Positions 18,698-28,822 of a stretch of 52,287 bases of DNA are shown piece by piece (positions within the stretch are counted from its first letter, which is position 1; each line of letters opens with the position of its first letter). The DNA is taken from the NCBI RefSeq assembly GCF_000981225.1, contig NZ_LAJC01000039.1, positions 1-52,287 on the forward strand, written 5' to 3'. The translations under genes and the position numbers were made by a program. Source of the stretch: Allosalinactinospora lopnorensis (lineage in GTDB: Bacteria; Actinomycetota; Actinomycetes; Streptosporangiales; Streptosporangiaceae). Below the pieces are notes generated by a model that was not told the DNA's origin, ran no database searches, and worked only from the letters and a program-made list of their open reading frames with translations.

Positions 18698-20771
18698 GCA
18701 CGTTCTCCCCCTCCCCCGCGACCCGCACCACGGCGGCTCCCGGCGATCTCGCCCCCGCGCCGCGCGACCTCGACGGCCGCGCGATCGCGACGCTGCGGAT
18801 GCTCGCCGTGGACATGGTCGAGAGCGCCCGCAGCGGCCACCCCGGGCTTCCCCTCGGTGCGGCCCCGGCCGCCTGGATTCTGTGGTCCCGTTTCCTGCGC
18901 CACGACCCCGTATCGCCGGACTGGCCCGACCGCGACCGCTTCGTCCTGTCGGCCGGGCACGGCTCGGCGCTCCTCTACGCGCTCCTGCACCTGTGCGGCT
19001 ACCACGTGCCGCTGGAGGAGCTGCGCCAGTTCCGCCAGTGGGGCTCGCGGACCCCGGGGCACCCCGAGCACGGGCACACCCCCGGCGTTGAGATGACCAC
19101 AGGCCCCCTGGGGCAGGGCCTGGGGCACGCGGTGGGGATGGCCCTCGCCGAGCGGATGCTGGCTGCGCGGCTGAACACGCCCGGGCACACGGTCCTCGAC
19201 CACCGCACGTGGGTCCTCGCGAGCGACGGCGACCTCATGGAGGGCGTGAGCCACGAGGCCGGATCGCTCGCCGGACACCTCGGCCTGGGCAAACTCACCG
19301 TGATCTTCGACGACAACAACATGACGATCGACGGCCCGGCAGCGCAGAGCTGCAGCGACGACGTACTCACCCGCTTCGCGTCGTACGGCTGGCACACGAT
19401 CGAGGTCGGCGACGGCAACGATCTCAGGGCGCTCACGGAGGCCTACCGCGAGGCGTCCGCCGAAGGGGACCGTCCGAGTCTCATCGCGGTGCGGACCACG
19501 CTCGGCTACGGCTCACCTACCCTGGCGGGCACGAACACCGTCCATGGGGCGCCCTTGGGCGCCGATGAGGTGGCCGCGCTGCGGGAGCGCTTCGGCTGGC
19601 CGGACCGGCCGTTCGTGACCCCGCCCGAGGTAGCCGGGTACTGCGGGCATATCACCGAGCGGGGGCGAGCGGCGCACGGCAAGTGGCAGGCCGTGCGCGA
19701 GGAGTGGGCCGCCCTGCACCCCGAGCTGGCCGCCGAATGGGAGCGCGCGCTCGCCCGACGGCTTCCCGCCGGGACCGCCGCGCGGCTGCCGGAATTCCCG
19801 CACGGTGCGAGCACGGCCACCCGTACGGCCTCCGGGCAGACCCTCGCCGCCGTCGGTCCGGTCCTGCCCGAACTCGTGGGCGGCTCGGCGGACCTCGCGG
19901 GATCCACGAAGACCACCATCCCGGGCACGCGGCCCGTGGCCCGGCACGACTTCGGCGGGCGCACCCTGAACTTCGGGATCCGCGAACACGGCATGGCCGC
20001 GGTGCTCGGCGGCATGGCGCTGCACGGGGGACTCCGGCCCTACGGCAGCACGTTCCTGGTGTTCTCGGACTACCTGCGGCCGTCCCTGCGGTTGGCGGCG
20101 CTGATGCGGCTGCCCGTCGTCTACGTCTTCACCCACGACTCGATCGCCGTCGGCGAGGACGGGCCGACCCACCAGCCCATCGAGCACATCGAGTCCCTGC
20201 GGCTCATTCCCGGGCTGACGGTGCTCCGGCCCGCCGACGCCAACGAGACCGCCGCCTGCTGGCGCATGGCCCTGGAGAACACCGGCGGCCCCACGGCGCT
20301 GATCCTCACCCGCCAGGACGTGCCGGTCCTGCCGAACGCGCCTACCGGGCGCTGGTCGCGAACGGCGCCTGGACGGTGCGGGACTGCGAGGGGGTGCCGG
20401 ACGTCGCTCTCGCCGCTTCGGGATCCGAGGTCGCCGTGGCACTGGCCGCCGCGGAGCTGCTCGCCGAAGACGGTCTTGCGGCCCGCGTGGTGTCGGTGCC
20501 CTGGCGGGAGCGGTTCCGGGACCGGCTCGACGCGGGGTGCGCCCCCGTCCCGGCCGACTGCCCGGCGGTGTGGATCGAGGCCGGATCCACCACCGGGTGG
20601 CACGCGCTCGCCCGGCCCGGGGACCGCGTGGTCGGACTGGACGACTTCGGCGCGAGCGCGCCCGGGCCGGTCCTGATGCGAGAACTCGGCCTGACACCGG
20701 AGGCGGTCGCCACCGCCGCCTCGGCCGCGGCCGGCAGTCCGCGGCGGACGTCGACCAAGGAAAGGGGCTGA
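18694..20771 (+). CDS. tkt: Transketolase (frameshifted as read)
   Basis: This thiamine-diphosphate enzyme regenerates pentose phosphates (CbbT role) and has about 692 residues after repair. The N-terminal domain carries SGHPGLPLG, the thiamine-diphosphate motif SDGDLMEG through [10 protein letters not shown] and TTGPLGQG. The pyrimidine domain has [12 protein letters not shown] and [16 protein letters not shown]. The C-terminal domain follows the break at 20340/20341, where LPNA in one frame joins [11 protein letters not shown] in the other. One extra G in GCGCC restores it. The ATG overlaps the rpe stop (ATGA) and the gene ends one base before prk. If the frameshift were real, the protein would lose its C-terminal domain. 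Confidence 0.92.
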
Positions 20772-20772
20772 C

Positions 20773-21720
20773 ATGCCCGACAAGATGCTACGCATGCACC
20801 GCGCCGATATTCCGGGAGGCCGGAACCGCCGACCGGTCATGCTCGCGATCGCCGGTGACAGCGCCAGCGGGAAAACCACCCTCACCGCGGGGCTTGTCGG
20901 CGCTCTGGGGGCCGAACGCATCACCTCGATCTGCGTCGACGACTACCACCGCTTCGACCGCGCGGAGCGTGCGGAGCTCCCGTTCACACCGCTGCACCCG
21001 AAGTGCAACTACATCGACACCATGGAGCAGCACCTGCAGCTCCTCTCCCTGGGGCAGCCGATCCTGAAACCGGTCTACGACCACTCCACGGGAGCCCTGG
21101 CCCGGCCCGAGCTCATCGAGCCCCGCGACTTCGTCATCGTCGAAGGGCTGCTACCGCTGCACACGAAGCTGAGTCGCGCATGCTTCGACGCCACGGTCTA
21201 CCTCGACCCTCCGGAGGAGATCCGCCGCGACTGGAAGGTGCGGCGCGACTCGACCAAGCGCGGCTACCAGCCCGAACAGGTGCTCGCCGAGCTGGAGAAG
21301 CGTGAACCGGAGTCGGCGGAGTTCATCCGGCCGCAGCGGAAGTACGCCGACATCGTCGTGCGGTTCGCCCCTGTCGCCGAGCGCCAGGATCCGCCGACCA
21401 CACCGCTGTCGGCCGAGCTCACACTGCGCCCGATGATCCCCCACCCCGACCTCACGCGCATACCGGAATGGGTCGACCAGCAGACGATCCATCTCAAACT
21501 CGTCCGGGAGGCGGACGGGCGGCCGGTGGACATGCTGCACGTGCACGGCTACGCGCCGCGCGAGCAGAGCCGGGTGGTGGAGAAGGCGATCTGGTCCCAG
21601 CTCGGCATCGACGCCGAACTCCCGAACGCGCTGGGGTCCCTCGGTGAGGAGGGACGCAGCGAACCGCTGGCCATCACGCAACTGCTGCTGCTCTACCACC
21701 TTCTCGCGGCCGCGCGTTAG
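20773..21720 (+). CDS. prk: Phosphoribulokinase
   Basis: This 315-residue P-loop kinase phosphorylates ribulose-5-phosphate to ribulose-1,5-bisphosphate, the RuBisCO substrate, and is the second signature enzyme of the Calvin cycle. Walker A is GDSASGKT (28-35). The PRK/uridine-kinase features CVDDYHRFDR, HPKCNYIDTMEQH, KPVYDHSTG and FVIVEGLLPLH all match phosphoribulokinase rather than uridine kinase. It starts one base after transketolase, so the three genes form one operon. The frame is intact. Confidence 0.95.
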   Translation: MPDKMLRMHRADIPGGRNRRPVMLAIAGDSASGKTTLTAGLVGALGAERITSICVDDYHRFDRAERAELPFTPLHPKCNYIDTMEQHLQLLSLGQPILKPVYDHSTGALARPELIEPRDFVIVEGLLPLHTKLSRACFDATVYLDPPEEIRRDWKVRRDSTKRGYQPEQVLAELEKREPESAEFIRPQRKYADIVVRFAPVAERQDPPTTPLSAELTLRPMIPHPDLTRIPEWVDQQTIHLKLVREADGRPVDMLHVHGYAPREQSRVVEKAIWSQLGIDAELPNALGSLGEEGRSEPLAITQLLLLYHLLAAAR

Positions 21721-21733
21721 CCGGAGAGCCCGT

Positions 21734-21766
21734 CCCCGGCTGCGGGCGGCATCCGCGCAGCCGGGG
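21734..21766 (+). terminator. Hairpin after prk
   Basis: An 11-bp perfect stem (21734-21744 with 21756-21766) lies 14 bases past the prk stop and probably ends the rpe-tkt-prk transcript. Confidence 0.7.
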
Positions 21767-21957
21767 CAGGTGGCCCTCCATGACGTTCCTGACCACCGCA
21801 GCGGAGAAGACGGCGCTGCCCGCGGACAGCAGCCGCACCGCATGGACCAGTCGGTCGGGATCGGTGTCCTTGAGCAGGTAGCCTGCTGCCCTTCGCGTAG
21901 TGCTGCGGTGATGTACTCGTCGTTGTCGAAGGTCGTCAGCACGGCTCGCCACGACAT
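21752..21957 (-). pseudogene. Response-regulator receiver fragment
   Basis: Two minus-strand frames together read VLTTFDNDEYITAALREG followed by AAGYLLKDTDPDRLVHAVR and an SAVFSAAVVRNVMEG segment, the second half of a NarL-type receiver domain. The frame changes at 21889-21891, where one added G joins them. Neither the phospho-acceptor half nor the LuxR HTH can be found on either side, so this is a remnant even after repair. It lies directly behind prk and converges with it. A second NarL-type regulator may once have been part of the cbb cluster. Confidence 0.65.
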
Positions 21958-22003
21958 CGGCGTCCGGGCTCGATCCGGGGATCATGCTCGGTCCGGTCTG
22001 CAT

Positions 22004-22544
22004 CAGCGTCTCGTCGTCGATGGGACGCCCCTGCTCCGTTCCGCCCGCTCACCCCGCATGCGCGCTTCGCGCCCTGAGCGTACGGCCACGCCGATGCCCC
22101 GCTCGCCGATAGGGCAACTCAGCCGTGCTACGGACAGGCCAGTCGGTCTCAACGCGCGGGCCCACCGCCATGGACACCACGTTTCCGCCCCGGCGGCTGG
22201 CCTGCCCCCACCCCCGCGCCCCTCGACCATTCCCTCGGATCCCGCCGGAAGATAGGTAGAACACTGTTCGGGCAAGTCTTCCTATGGCTGAGGGAAGGGA
22301 TCTGATACCGCTGCTGGAGGCGACGAAAAAGCGCGGTCCGGACGGCCGCGGCTTTCGGAGCACCCTCGTGGCGCCCGACGGGCCTCCGGGAGAACTGTTC
22401 CTACGACCGGAAGACCGTTCCGGCCGGGAGAGAAATCACTCGGGAGACGTTTATATAGCTCGCCGAAAAATACATATGTGTCTATAGGAACAGAAACACA
22501 GTACGTTCTCCTCCTGCTGTCGGTGTGGTGCAGACTTACTGTTT
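22004..22544. promoter_or_regulatory. Upstream region of the PucR gene
   Basis: No gene is supported; a 67-codon frame at 22284-22487 lacks a ribosome site and protein-like composition. Bases 22440-22520 form an AT-rich island with TTATATAG, the palindrome ACATATGT (22472-22479) and CTATAGG, a likely promoter/operator area. No Shine-Dalgarno precedes the PucR ATG at 22545. Confidence 0.4.
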
Positions 22545-24074
22545 ATGGCGAACCTTCCGGAGCTTCTGTCGAGTCCTGGCCTTGAGGTTATATCGCTGGT
22601 CACGGGACACGACACGCGGCGGGTCGTGTCCCGTGTGGCTGTGCTGGATGACGCCAAGCGGCTGCCCATGGTGCCGAGGGACAGCCTGGTCCTCCTCACA
22701 CCGGTACTCGCCGATGAGGCCTACGGCTACCAGCTCGACATCTGGTGCCGTACCGCGGCTGAGCGCGGCGCCTCCATCGTGCTCTTCAGCGGACTGCAGC
22801 CCGAGGACATACCGCGCAGCAGCGTCCGGGTCGCCAAGCGTTCCCGGATGGCGCTGGGGTGCGTACCCGCTGATATCTCTCTCGGAGGTCTGATCGTCGA
22901 CATCGGACGGGCGATGGATGCCGGGGCCGCCGAGGCCCTGAGCCGGGCCGTGCATACCGCGGACGTGCTCGCCAACGCGGTCGACGAAGCGCCGAGCGGC
23001 GGGGTCGCAACCGCTCGACTGTGCGAACTGGCCTCCGCAGCCAGCGGGCAGGCAATCGCGGCGCGCCAGCCCGAACCGGGCGAGCTGAGCGCCCCCGTGA
23101 GGGTGGACGGCATCGAAGTCGACCACGTGACGGCGGCCCCCCACCCATCCACCATGGCGGACCAGCTCGCCCGGCTGGTCATCCGCCTGACAGCGGAGTC
23201 CGCCTCTCGGGCCGTGGCCTACAGCCGCAGGGCCTCGGAACTCCCCATCCGTTCACAGACACAGCTGCTCGGTGAGATCCTGGTGGCCGGGCCACAGTAT
23301 CTGGCCGAGCTCCTGCCCCGTGCACGCTCGCTCGGCTTGGGAGTCGATGCCTGGCACGCCACCGTAATCGTCGAGGTCGACACCACCGATCTCGACGCGG
23401 TCACCGGTGCGGCATTCCTGGAGACCCTTGGCGCCATCGTCATGCAGGCTGTGGGGCGCGCGGGCCGCAGCACCGGTCTGGGAGAGGGAACGGGCTGGCA
23501 CCTGGCCTACGCCGACCACGCGCCGGTCCTGATCCGCACGTGGAAGCGGGAGCCCGCGGATCGGGACGTTGAGGCGCTGCGCACCGCCGCGGCAACGGTC
23601 CATGGTGAGCTGCGGCGGCGCTGGCCGGACCGCCACATCCGCTGCGGCGTGGGCGGAGTCCACGAAAGCGTCGAGGGCCTGCGCTCCTCATGGGCCGAGG
23701 CCCGATCGACGCTCATCACCGGAAACAGCTTCGCCTCCAACCAGTCCTCGCCAGTCGTCCTCTTCGACGACCTGGGCCTGCACCGCACGCTGGTGGAGTG
23801 GTACACCACCCAGACAGCACGCGCGGCAGTGCGCGACCTGCTGGCCCCCCTGGAACAGGAGGGCCCGGACAAAGCCTCGATGATGATCCACACACTGCGT
23901 GTCTACCTGGACAACCAGGGCGCTGTGGCACCCACGGCCACGGCGCTGAACCTGCACCGCAACGCGGTGTCCTACCGGATCAAACGCATCCTCTCGCTGC
24001 TGGACGCCGACCTGGACGACCCCAACCAGCGCCTGGCCGTCCACCTCGCATGCCGGGCCTGGAAACTGTGCTGA
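22545..24074 (+). CDS. PucR-family transcriptional regulator
   Basis: This 509-residue regulator has an N-terminal PucR-type ligand domain (to about residue 120), a central GGDEF-like region and a C-terminal PucR helix-turn-helix (about 450-505). The last contains TATALNLHRNAVSYRIKRI and the typical RLAVHLACRAWKL ending. PucR/CdaR-type proteins usually activate catabolic genes for purines, allantoin or related nitrogen compounds. A DUF917, hydantoinase and NCS1 permease follow within 10 kb, so this is the most likely pathway-specific activator of that set. No ribosome binding site is visible, so it may be translated from a leaderless transcript. Confidence 0.88.
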   Translation: MANLPELLSSPGLEVISLVTGHDTRRVVSRVAVLDDAKRLPMVPRDSLVLLTPVLADEAYGYQLDIWCRTAAERGASIVLFSGLQPEDIPRSSVRVAKRSRMALGCVPADISLGGLIVDIGRAMDAGAAEALSRAVHTADVLANAVDEAPSGGVATARLCELASAASGQAIAARQPEPGELSAPVRVDGIEVDHVTAAPHPSTMADQLARLVIRLTAESASRAVAYSRRASELPIRSQTQLLGEILVAGPQYLAELLPRARSLGLGVDAWHATVIVEVDTTDLDAVTGAAFLETLGAIVMQAVGRAGRSTGLGEGTGWHLAYADHAPVLIRTWKREPADRDVEALRTAAATVHGELRRRWPDRHIRCGVGGVHESVEGLRSSWAEARSTLITGNSFASNQSSPVVLFDDLGLHRTLVEWYTTQTARAAVRDLLAPLEQEGPDKASMMIHTLRVYLDNQGAVAPTATALNLHRNAVSYRIKRILSLLDADLDDPNQRLAVHLACRAWKLC

Positions 24075-24293
24075 AGTTCGCCCGCCCTTTCCCGACGTCC
24101 CGCTGGTCGCGTCGGTGATTGTGCCGGATGCACAAAGGCACCGGTCAGCTCGATGCGGCGTGACCGTACCTTAGAGCGGCCCCTCTTCCTAGGCTCTGTT
24201 CGTAGGTCCACGTCCTCGCGCCGTGGGCGCGTTCGGACACATCCGAACCGCACAGATTCAGCGGCCTCGCCGCAGCTACGGGGAGAGAGCAGC

Positions 24294-25519
24294 ATGTCCG
24301 GTAATGGTCTTCAGCGGAGCTCACTGACCTTTGGTCAGCGCGTCCGGCGGTTGCGCGAGCGCAATGGCCAAACCCGGGCAACCGTGGGCAACCTGGTCGG
24401 ACGCTCGGCGGAGTGGGTCAAGGCGATCGAGGCAGGGCGGCTGAAGATGCCCCGCCTCCCGCTGCTCCTGCAACTGGCCAGCGTGCTCGGAGTCAACGAC
24501 CTCGGCGAGTTGACCGGTGAAAGCGGACTCTCCGTACCCACCCGCATCAGTCCACCTCACGCGGCTGTTTTCACGGTCGCCGAATCGCTGACCGCCTACC
24601 CGCTCGACCAGGCGAGCACCAGCGAGGGCGGGACGGATGACCTGTGCGAGCGCGTCCGGCAGGCGTGGCGGCTATGGCACCACAGCCCCAACCAGCGGAC
24701 CCGCATCGCCACCGTACTTCCCGCCCTGCTGTCCGACTTGAGGCGCGCGTCCCGCGTCCGCGACCATGCCGACCAGCGCCATGTTCTCTCCGCGCTCGCG
24801 CAGACCTACCACCTGACCCAGCTCTACCTGAGCTTCCAGCCGGTGCCCGGGCTCGTCATGCTGGCGGGCGACCGCGCTATGCAGGCCGCACAAGACGCCG
24901 ACGACCCCCATGCCATCGCCGTCGCCGCCTGGTACATGAGCCACGTCCTTCGCGACAGCGGCCAGCGCCACGAGGCCCGGCTCGATCTGACCACGCGCGC
25001 CGCCGCCCTCCTGCGGCCAGAATCGGGGGCCGAGGACCTCGCCCGCTGGGGGCTGCTGCAACTGGCGGCGGCGCTCTCCTTCGCACGGGAAGGGCTATCG
25101 GAGCCCGCATGGCGCTATTGGGAACGAGCCAATCGGGCTGCGCGGGCGCTGGGTGCCTCCTACGTCCACCCGTTCCTGATCTTCGGCCAGGCATGGTGGA
25201 CGCCTACGCGGTAACGATCCACACCGACCTTATGCGCGCCGACGAGGCCGTGGCCGCCGCCAACCGTATCGAGCCCGCCTCGATCCCCTCGGCCACACGC
25301 CGCAGCTTCCACCTGATCGAGGCCGCCCGCGCGCACAGCCTGCGCCGCGACAACGTGGCCGTCGTGTACCTGCTCAACCGGTCCTACACCGAATCCCCGG
25401 AAACAACACGGTTCAACGTGTTCGCGCACTCCACGGTGTCGGAGCTGACCGCCTCGGGAAGCGCGGTCCTGCGGGAAGACACCCGACGCCTCGCCCAGGA
25501 CCTCGGAGTCGTCGTATAA
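24294..25519 (+). CDS. XRE-family HTH regulator with TPR-like domain (frameshifted as read)
   Basis: The N-terminal XRE HTH spans residues about 10-70 (FGQRVRRLRERNGQTRATVG and SAEWVKAIEAGRLKMPRL). A long all-helical region resembling tetratricopeptide repeats follows. The ATG at 24294 follows GGGGAGAGAG. The frame breaks at 25192/25193: IFGQA in one frame joins MVDAYAVTIHTDLM in the other, repaired by one base after GC. The repaired protein has about 408 residues, usual for this actinobacterial regulator type. Such regulators are often encoded near small RsbW-like ATPases, as here (27122). It may act on the conserved leader that begins just downstream, but this is inference. Confidence 0.8.
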
Positions 25520-25564
25520 GGCGGAACTGTTCCCACCGGACACCCGTGAGCTTTACGGGAGGGG

Positions 25565-26036
25565 CACACGTATCCCCACCGCAGGTATAAAACGTACCCA
25601 TGGAACGGGGGTAATGGTTAGCCCGCCGGGAAGCCGGCTCCGCACATCACGACCCAGGCAAATTGCGCATTCCGGGCAGGGCGCTATTGGCGTTCAAGCC
25701 CACCGAATTTCCGGTCCACCCACGTATTCGATAACCGTTCCCCCTTCCATGAGAGACGGACCCGCTGATCAACACCGCTGTGGCCGGATCCGGCGAACCG
25801 GCCGGCTCGGGAGACGACAGCGGCGCCTCCACATCGCCCCCCGGGAAGCAACATTCACGCGGGCACAAAGCGCGATGCCCCCTTGCGCAGCCGCACCCCA
25901 AAGGGAGACCGCCGAGGAACCGATATCCGGCGTACCCATCGACAATCCCGCGTTGTGCGTCCCGCACAAGAATCAAAGGCAATACAGTGCACAGCGCCAA
26001 TAACGCTTCCAGCGCACCGCCCTAAACTCAAGGCCC
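25565..26036 (+). repeat. Conserved leader, copy A (upstream of DUF917-1)
   Basis: This non-coding stretch is the first copy of a segment repeated at about 33080-33546. The last 136 bases (25901-26036) align without gaps to 33411-33546 with seven mismatches. Similarity extends patchily back to about 25565. Short frames exist on both strands but their codon pattern is not conserved between copies. Function is unknown; a promoter/operator region or small RNA is possible. Confidence 0.75.
26023..26036 (+). promoter_or_regulatory. Probable leaderless promoter of DUF917-1
   Basis: TAAACT at 26023-26028 lies eight bases before the ATG at 26037. This places a -10 element so that transcription would begin at or next to the start codon. 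No Shine-Dalgarno is present. The same arrangement occurs before DUF917-3 (TAAACT, eight bases) and DUF917-2 (TACACT, seven bases). No good -35 is visible. Confidence 0.5.
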
Positions 26037-27125
26037 ATGAGGCTGGACGAGACCACACTCCCCGTCTACGCGAAGGGCGCGGCGATCCTCGGCGCAGGGG
26101 GCGGGGGCAGCACACGCCCCGGACTCCTAGCGGCCCTCGAGACTGTGGAGGAGAAGGGGCCTGTCGAGGTGATCTCCCTCGACGACGTTCCGGACGACGA
26201 ACTGATCGTCCCGGCGGGCCTGATGGGTTCACCCAATGTCAGTCAAGAGAAGCTCGGCAACCCCGAAATGGGCGCGTGGATGCGGGACATACTCGAACGC
26301 GAAACCGGGAAGCGAGTCTGTGCCTTCATGCCGGCCGAGATCGCCGGGCAGAACGCTCTCGCGCCGGTGATCTGGGGGGCGCATACCGGACTTCCCGTCG
26401 TCGACGCCGACGGAATGGGACGCGCGTTTCCCGAGGCGCAGATGTTCAGCATGAACGTCGCGGGCGTGTCGCCGTCTCCATCGGCGCTCATCGATGAGCG
26501 TGGACACAAGGTGATGCTCCGTAATCTGGACGCGCTGCGGCACGAGCGCTGCGCACGTTCCATGGTGGTCGCTTTCGGCGGTTCTGCCGGCAACGCGCTC
26601 TATGTCTGCACCGGTGCCCAGGCTCGGACGGCGGTGATCGCGGGCAGTGTCACGCGCGCACTGCGGATCGGACAGGTGCTGGCCGACGCACCTGCTGACC
26701 GCATCCGCGCACTGCTGGACCACCTGGGTGGCCAGGTCATCATCACCGGAAAGGTCAGTGACATCGAACGCCACACATCCGGTGGTTTCGTCCGCGGACA
26801 CGCGCTCATCGATGGGGTCGGCGTCGACAGCGGCCGACTCGTCCGCATAGAGATCCAGAACGAGAACCTCATCGTACTGGAAGAAGGCGGGGTCCTGGTC
26901 TCGGTGCCCGACATCATCACCCTGCTCGACACCCAGACCGGAGACGTCATCTTCACCGAAACCATACGCTACGGCCAACGCGGCACCCTTGTAGCGTTTC
27001 CCTCCCCCGACATCTGGCGCACACCCGAGGGCTTGGCACTCGTAGCCCCGCGCGCGTTCGGCTACGACTTCGACTACGAGCCCCTGGAACTACTCACACT
27101 TTCCCGAAACGGTGAAGAACGATGA
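26037..27125 (+). CDS. DUF917 protein, S-methylthiohydantoin desulfurase-like (copy 1)
   Basis: This 362-residue member of the DUF917 family (the S-Me-THD N- and C-terminal domains in current Pfam naming) has the glycine-rich N-terminal motif GAGGGGST (19-26), the DADGMGRA motif of the N-domain and a C-terminal domain with SVPDIITLLDTQTGDVI. Family members are linked to hydantoin or thiohydantoin breakdown and often neighbour hydantoinase/oxoprolinase genes, as here. It is the intact and presumably active copy. Its TGA overlaps the ATG of the ATPase gene. The reaction is assigned only by family, so the substrate is uncertain. Confidence 0.85.
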   Translation: MRLDETTLPVYAKGAAILGAGGGGSTRPGLLAALETVEEKGPVEVISLDDVPDDELIVPAGLMGSPNVSQEKLGNPEMGAWMRDILERETGKRVCAFMPAEIAGQNALAPVIWGAHTGLPVVDADGMGRAFPEAQMFSMNVAGVSPSPSALIDERGHKVMLRNLDALRHERCARSMVVAFGGSAGNALYVCTGAQARTAVIAGSVTRALRIGQVLADAPADRIRALLDHLGGQVIITGKVSDIERHTSGGFVRGHALIDGVGVDSGRLVRIEIQNENLIVLEEGGVLVSVPDIITLLDTQTGDVIFTETIRYGQRGTLVAFPSPDIWRTPEGLALVAPRAFGYDFDYEPLELLTLSRNGEER

Positions 27126-27589
27126 TGTTCGAAACGGTCGACGGGCAGCGCAACGATGCCATCCTCCCAAACCGCGACCTTGTTGCCCCCCACACCGCCA
27201 CCTTTCGTCTCACCCAGCAAGACCGTCCGCTCGACCGGCTGCCCAGCATCGCCCGCCGACTGGTCACGGAGCAGCTCCGCAAGTGGGGGACGGCGTTCTT
27301 GATCGATGACGCTCAGACAGTAACCAGCGAGTTGGTCACCAACGCCGTTCGACACGCCGTGTTGTACCCCTCTGACCAGGTCCTGCTAAGCCTACTCCCC
27401 GAACCGGGCTCGATATGGATCGGGATTGTCGACCCTTCCCCAGAGCCTCCCGGCCCCGGCGATTCGGACTCACTGACCGATAGTGGGCGCGGACTTTCCT
27501 TGATCGTGAATGAATTGACAGACGGGCAGTGGGGATGGGAGGCGCTCCCCAACGGCAAGATCGTGTGGGCCAGGCTCAGGCGCGAGTAA
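27122..27589 (+). CDS. RsbW-like ATP-binding protein (anti-sigma/HATPase family)
   Basis: This 155-residue single-domain GHKL ATPase has the N-box TSELVTNAVRHA, a G1-like VDPSPEPP segment (the usual D-x-G-x-G is altered) and SDSLTDSGRGLSLIVNEL. The C terminus is GKIVWARLRR. Actinobacteria encode many such proteins, some acting as serine kinases or anti-sigma factors and many paired with XRE regulators. The start ATG overlaps the DUF917-1 stop (ATGA), so the two are translationally coupled, an unusual partner for a catabolic enzyme. No sigma factor or STAS protein lies nearby. Confidence 0.85.
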   Translation: MMFETVDGQRNDAILPNRDLVAPHTATFRLTQQDRPLDRLPSIARRLVTEQLRKWGTAFLIDDAQTVTSELVTNAVRHAVLYPSDQVLLSLLPEPGSIWIGIVDPSPEPPGPGDSDSLTDSGRGLSLIVNELTDGQWGWEALPNGKIVWARLRRE

Positions 27590-27731
27590 ACGTGAAAACA
27601 CTCAGCCCGAACGCTGGATCTTGTCGTCTGTGACAATCGCAGTACAGGTTGTGCTCGTTGCCCAAAAGTGCGCCAAATATCGTGCACTCGCCCCCATGAC
27701 CAGCAATCGCTCCGCCTCTACACTTTGACCC

Positions 27732-28822
27732 GTGCTACTGGACGAAACGACACTTCCCGTCTATGCGAAAGGCGCGGCGATCCTCGGCGCAGGAGGCGGA
27801 GGCCACACGCACCCTGGACTGCTGGCCGCCCTCCAAGCCGTGCAGGACAAGGGCCCCGTCGAGGTGGTCTCCCTCGACGACCTCTCCGACGACGAACTGG
27901 TCGCCCCGCCGGGGGTCTGGGATCCCCTGACATCATGATGGAGAAACTTGGCAATCCCGAGCAGGGCGTATGGCTGCGGGAGATGATCGAGCGCGAGATC
28001 GGAAGGCCGGTCACCGCCCTGATGCCTGTCGAGATCGGCGGCTCCAATGCCCTGCTGTCGGTGATCTGGGCAGTCCACGCGGGACTCCCCGTCCTAGACG
28101 CTGACGGGATGGGGCGCGCCCTGCCCGAGGTTCAAATGGTCAGCATGAACGTCGCCGGCACTCCCGCCACGCCGGCGGTCGCGGTCGACGAACACGGCCG
28201 CGAACTCGTCTTCCAGGACATGGATGCCGTCTGGCTGGAACACGCCAGCCGCGCGGCGGTCGTGGCGTTGGGGGGTTTCTTCGCCCTGGTCGACTATGTC
28301 CTGACCGGAGCCCAAGCCAGACGCGCCGCGATCAAAGGCAGTGTCGCGCGTGCCCTACGGATCGGGCAGGTGTTGGCGGACGCGCCGAGAGACCGGATTC
28401 GTGCTCTGCTGGATCACCTGGACGGCCGTGTTGTGATCACCGGAAAGGTCAGCGACATCGAGCGCCAGACAACGGGCGGGCTCGTCCGCGGGCAGGCCCT
28501 AATCGACGGGGTCGGCGCCGACCGTGATCGACTCGTCCGCGTAGAGATCCAGAACGAGAATCTCGTCGCGCTGGAAGAAGGCCATGTCCTGGCCTCGGTG
28601 CCCGACATCATTACCCTCCTCGACACCCAGACCGGAGACGTCATCTTCACCGACACCGTGCGCTACGGCCAGCGCGTCACCCTGGTTGCCCTACCATCCC
28701 CCGACATCTGGCGCACACCCGAAGGCTTGGCGGTCGCAGGTCCGCGCGCGTTCGGCTACGACTTCGACTACGAGCCCCTGGAAGCATGCCTGCCATCGTC
28801 CGCCTCGGAGGTCGCACTGTGA
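27732..28822 (+). CDS. DUF917 protein, copy 2 (frameshifted as read)
   Basis: This second DUF917 gene has about 363 residues after repair. The GTG start at 27732 gives LLDETTLPVYAKGAAILGAG with the glycine-rich motif intact. The frame breaks in a run of five Gs at 27911-27915, and a sixth G joins LVAPPG to GLGSPDIMMEKLGNP. DADGMGRA and the C-terminal TLLDTQTGDVI block are intact. There is no Shine-Dalgarno; TACACT seven bases before the GTG suggests a leaderless message. The TGA overlaps the GTG of the hydantoinase (GTGA), so this copy is the one directly coupled to it. Its upstream DNA is unrelated to the leader shared by copies 1 and 3. Confidence 0.85.

Noticed and set aside
22284-22487. 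67-codon plus-strand frame before the PucR gene
   Set aside because: No ribosome binding site; it is charged and low-complexity and runs into the AT-rich promoter island.
25614-26003. 129-codon frame in leader copy A (and the matching frame at 33148-33513)
   Set aside because: Differences between the two copies do not favour synonymous positions, the upstream parts of the frames diverge in length and phase, and there is no ribosome site.
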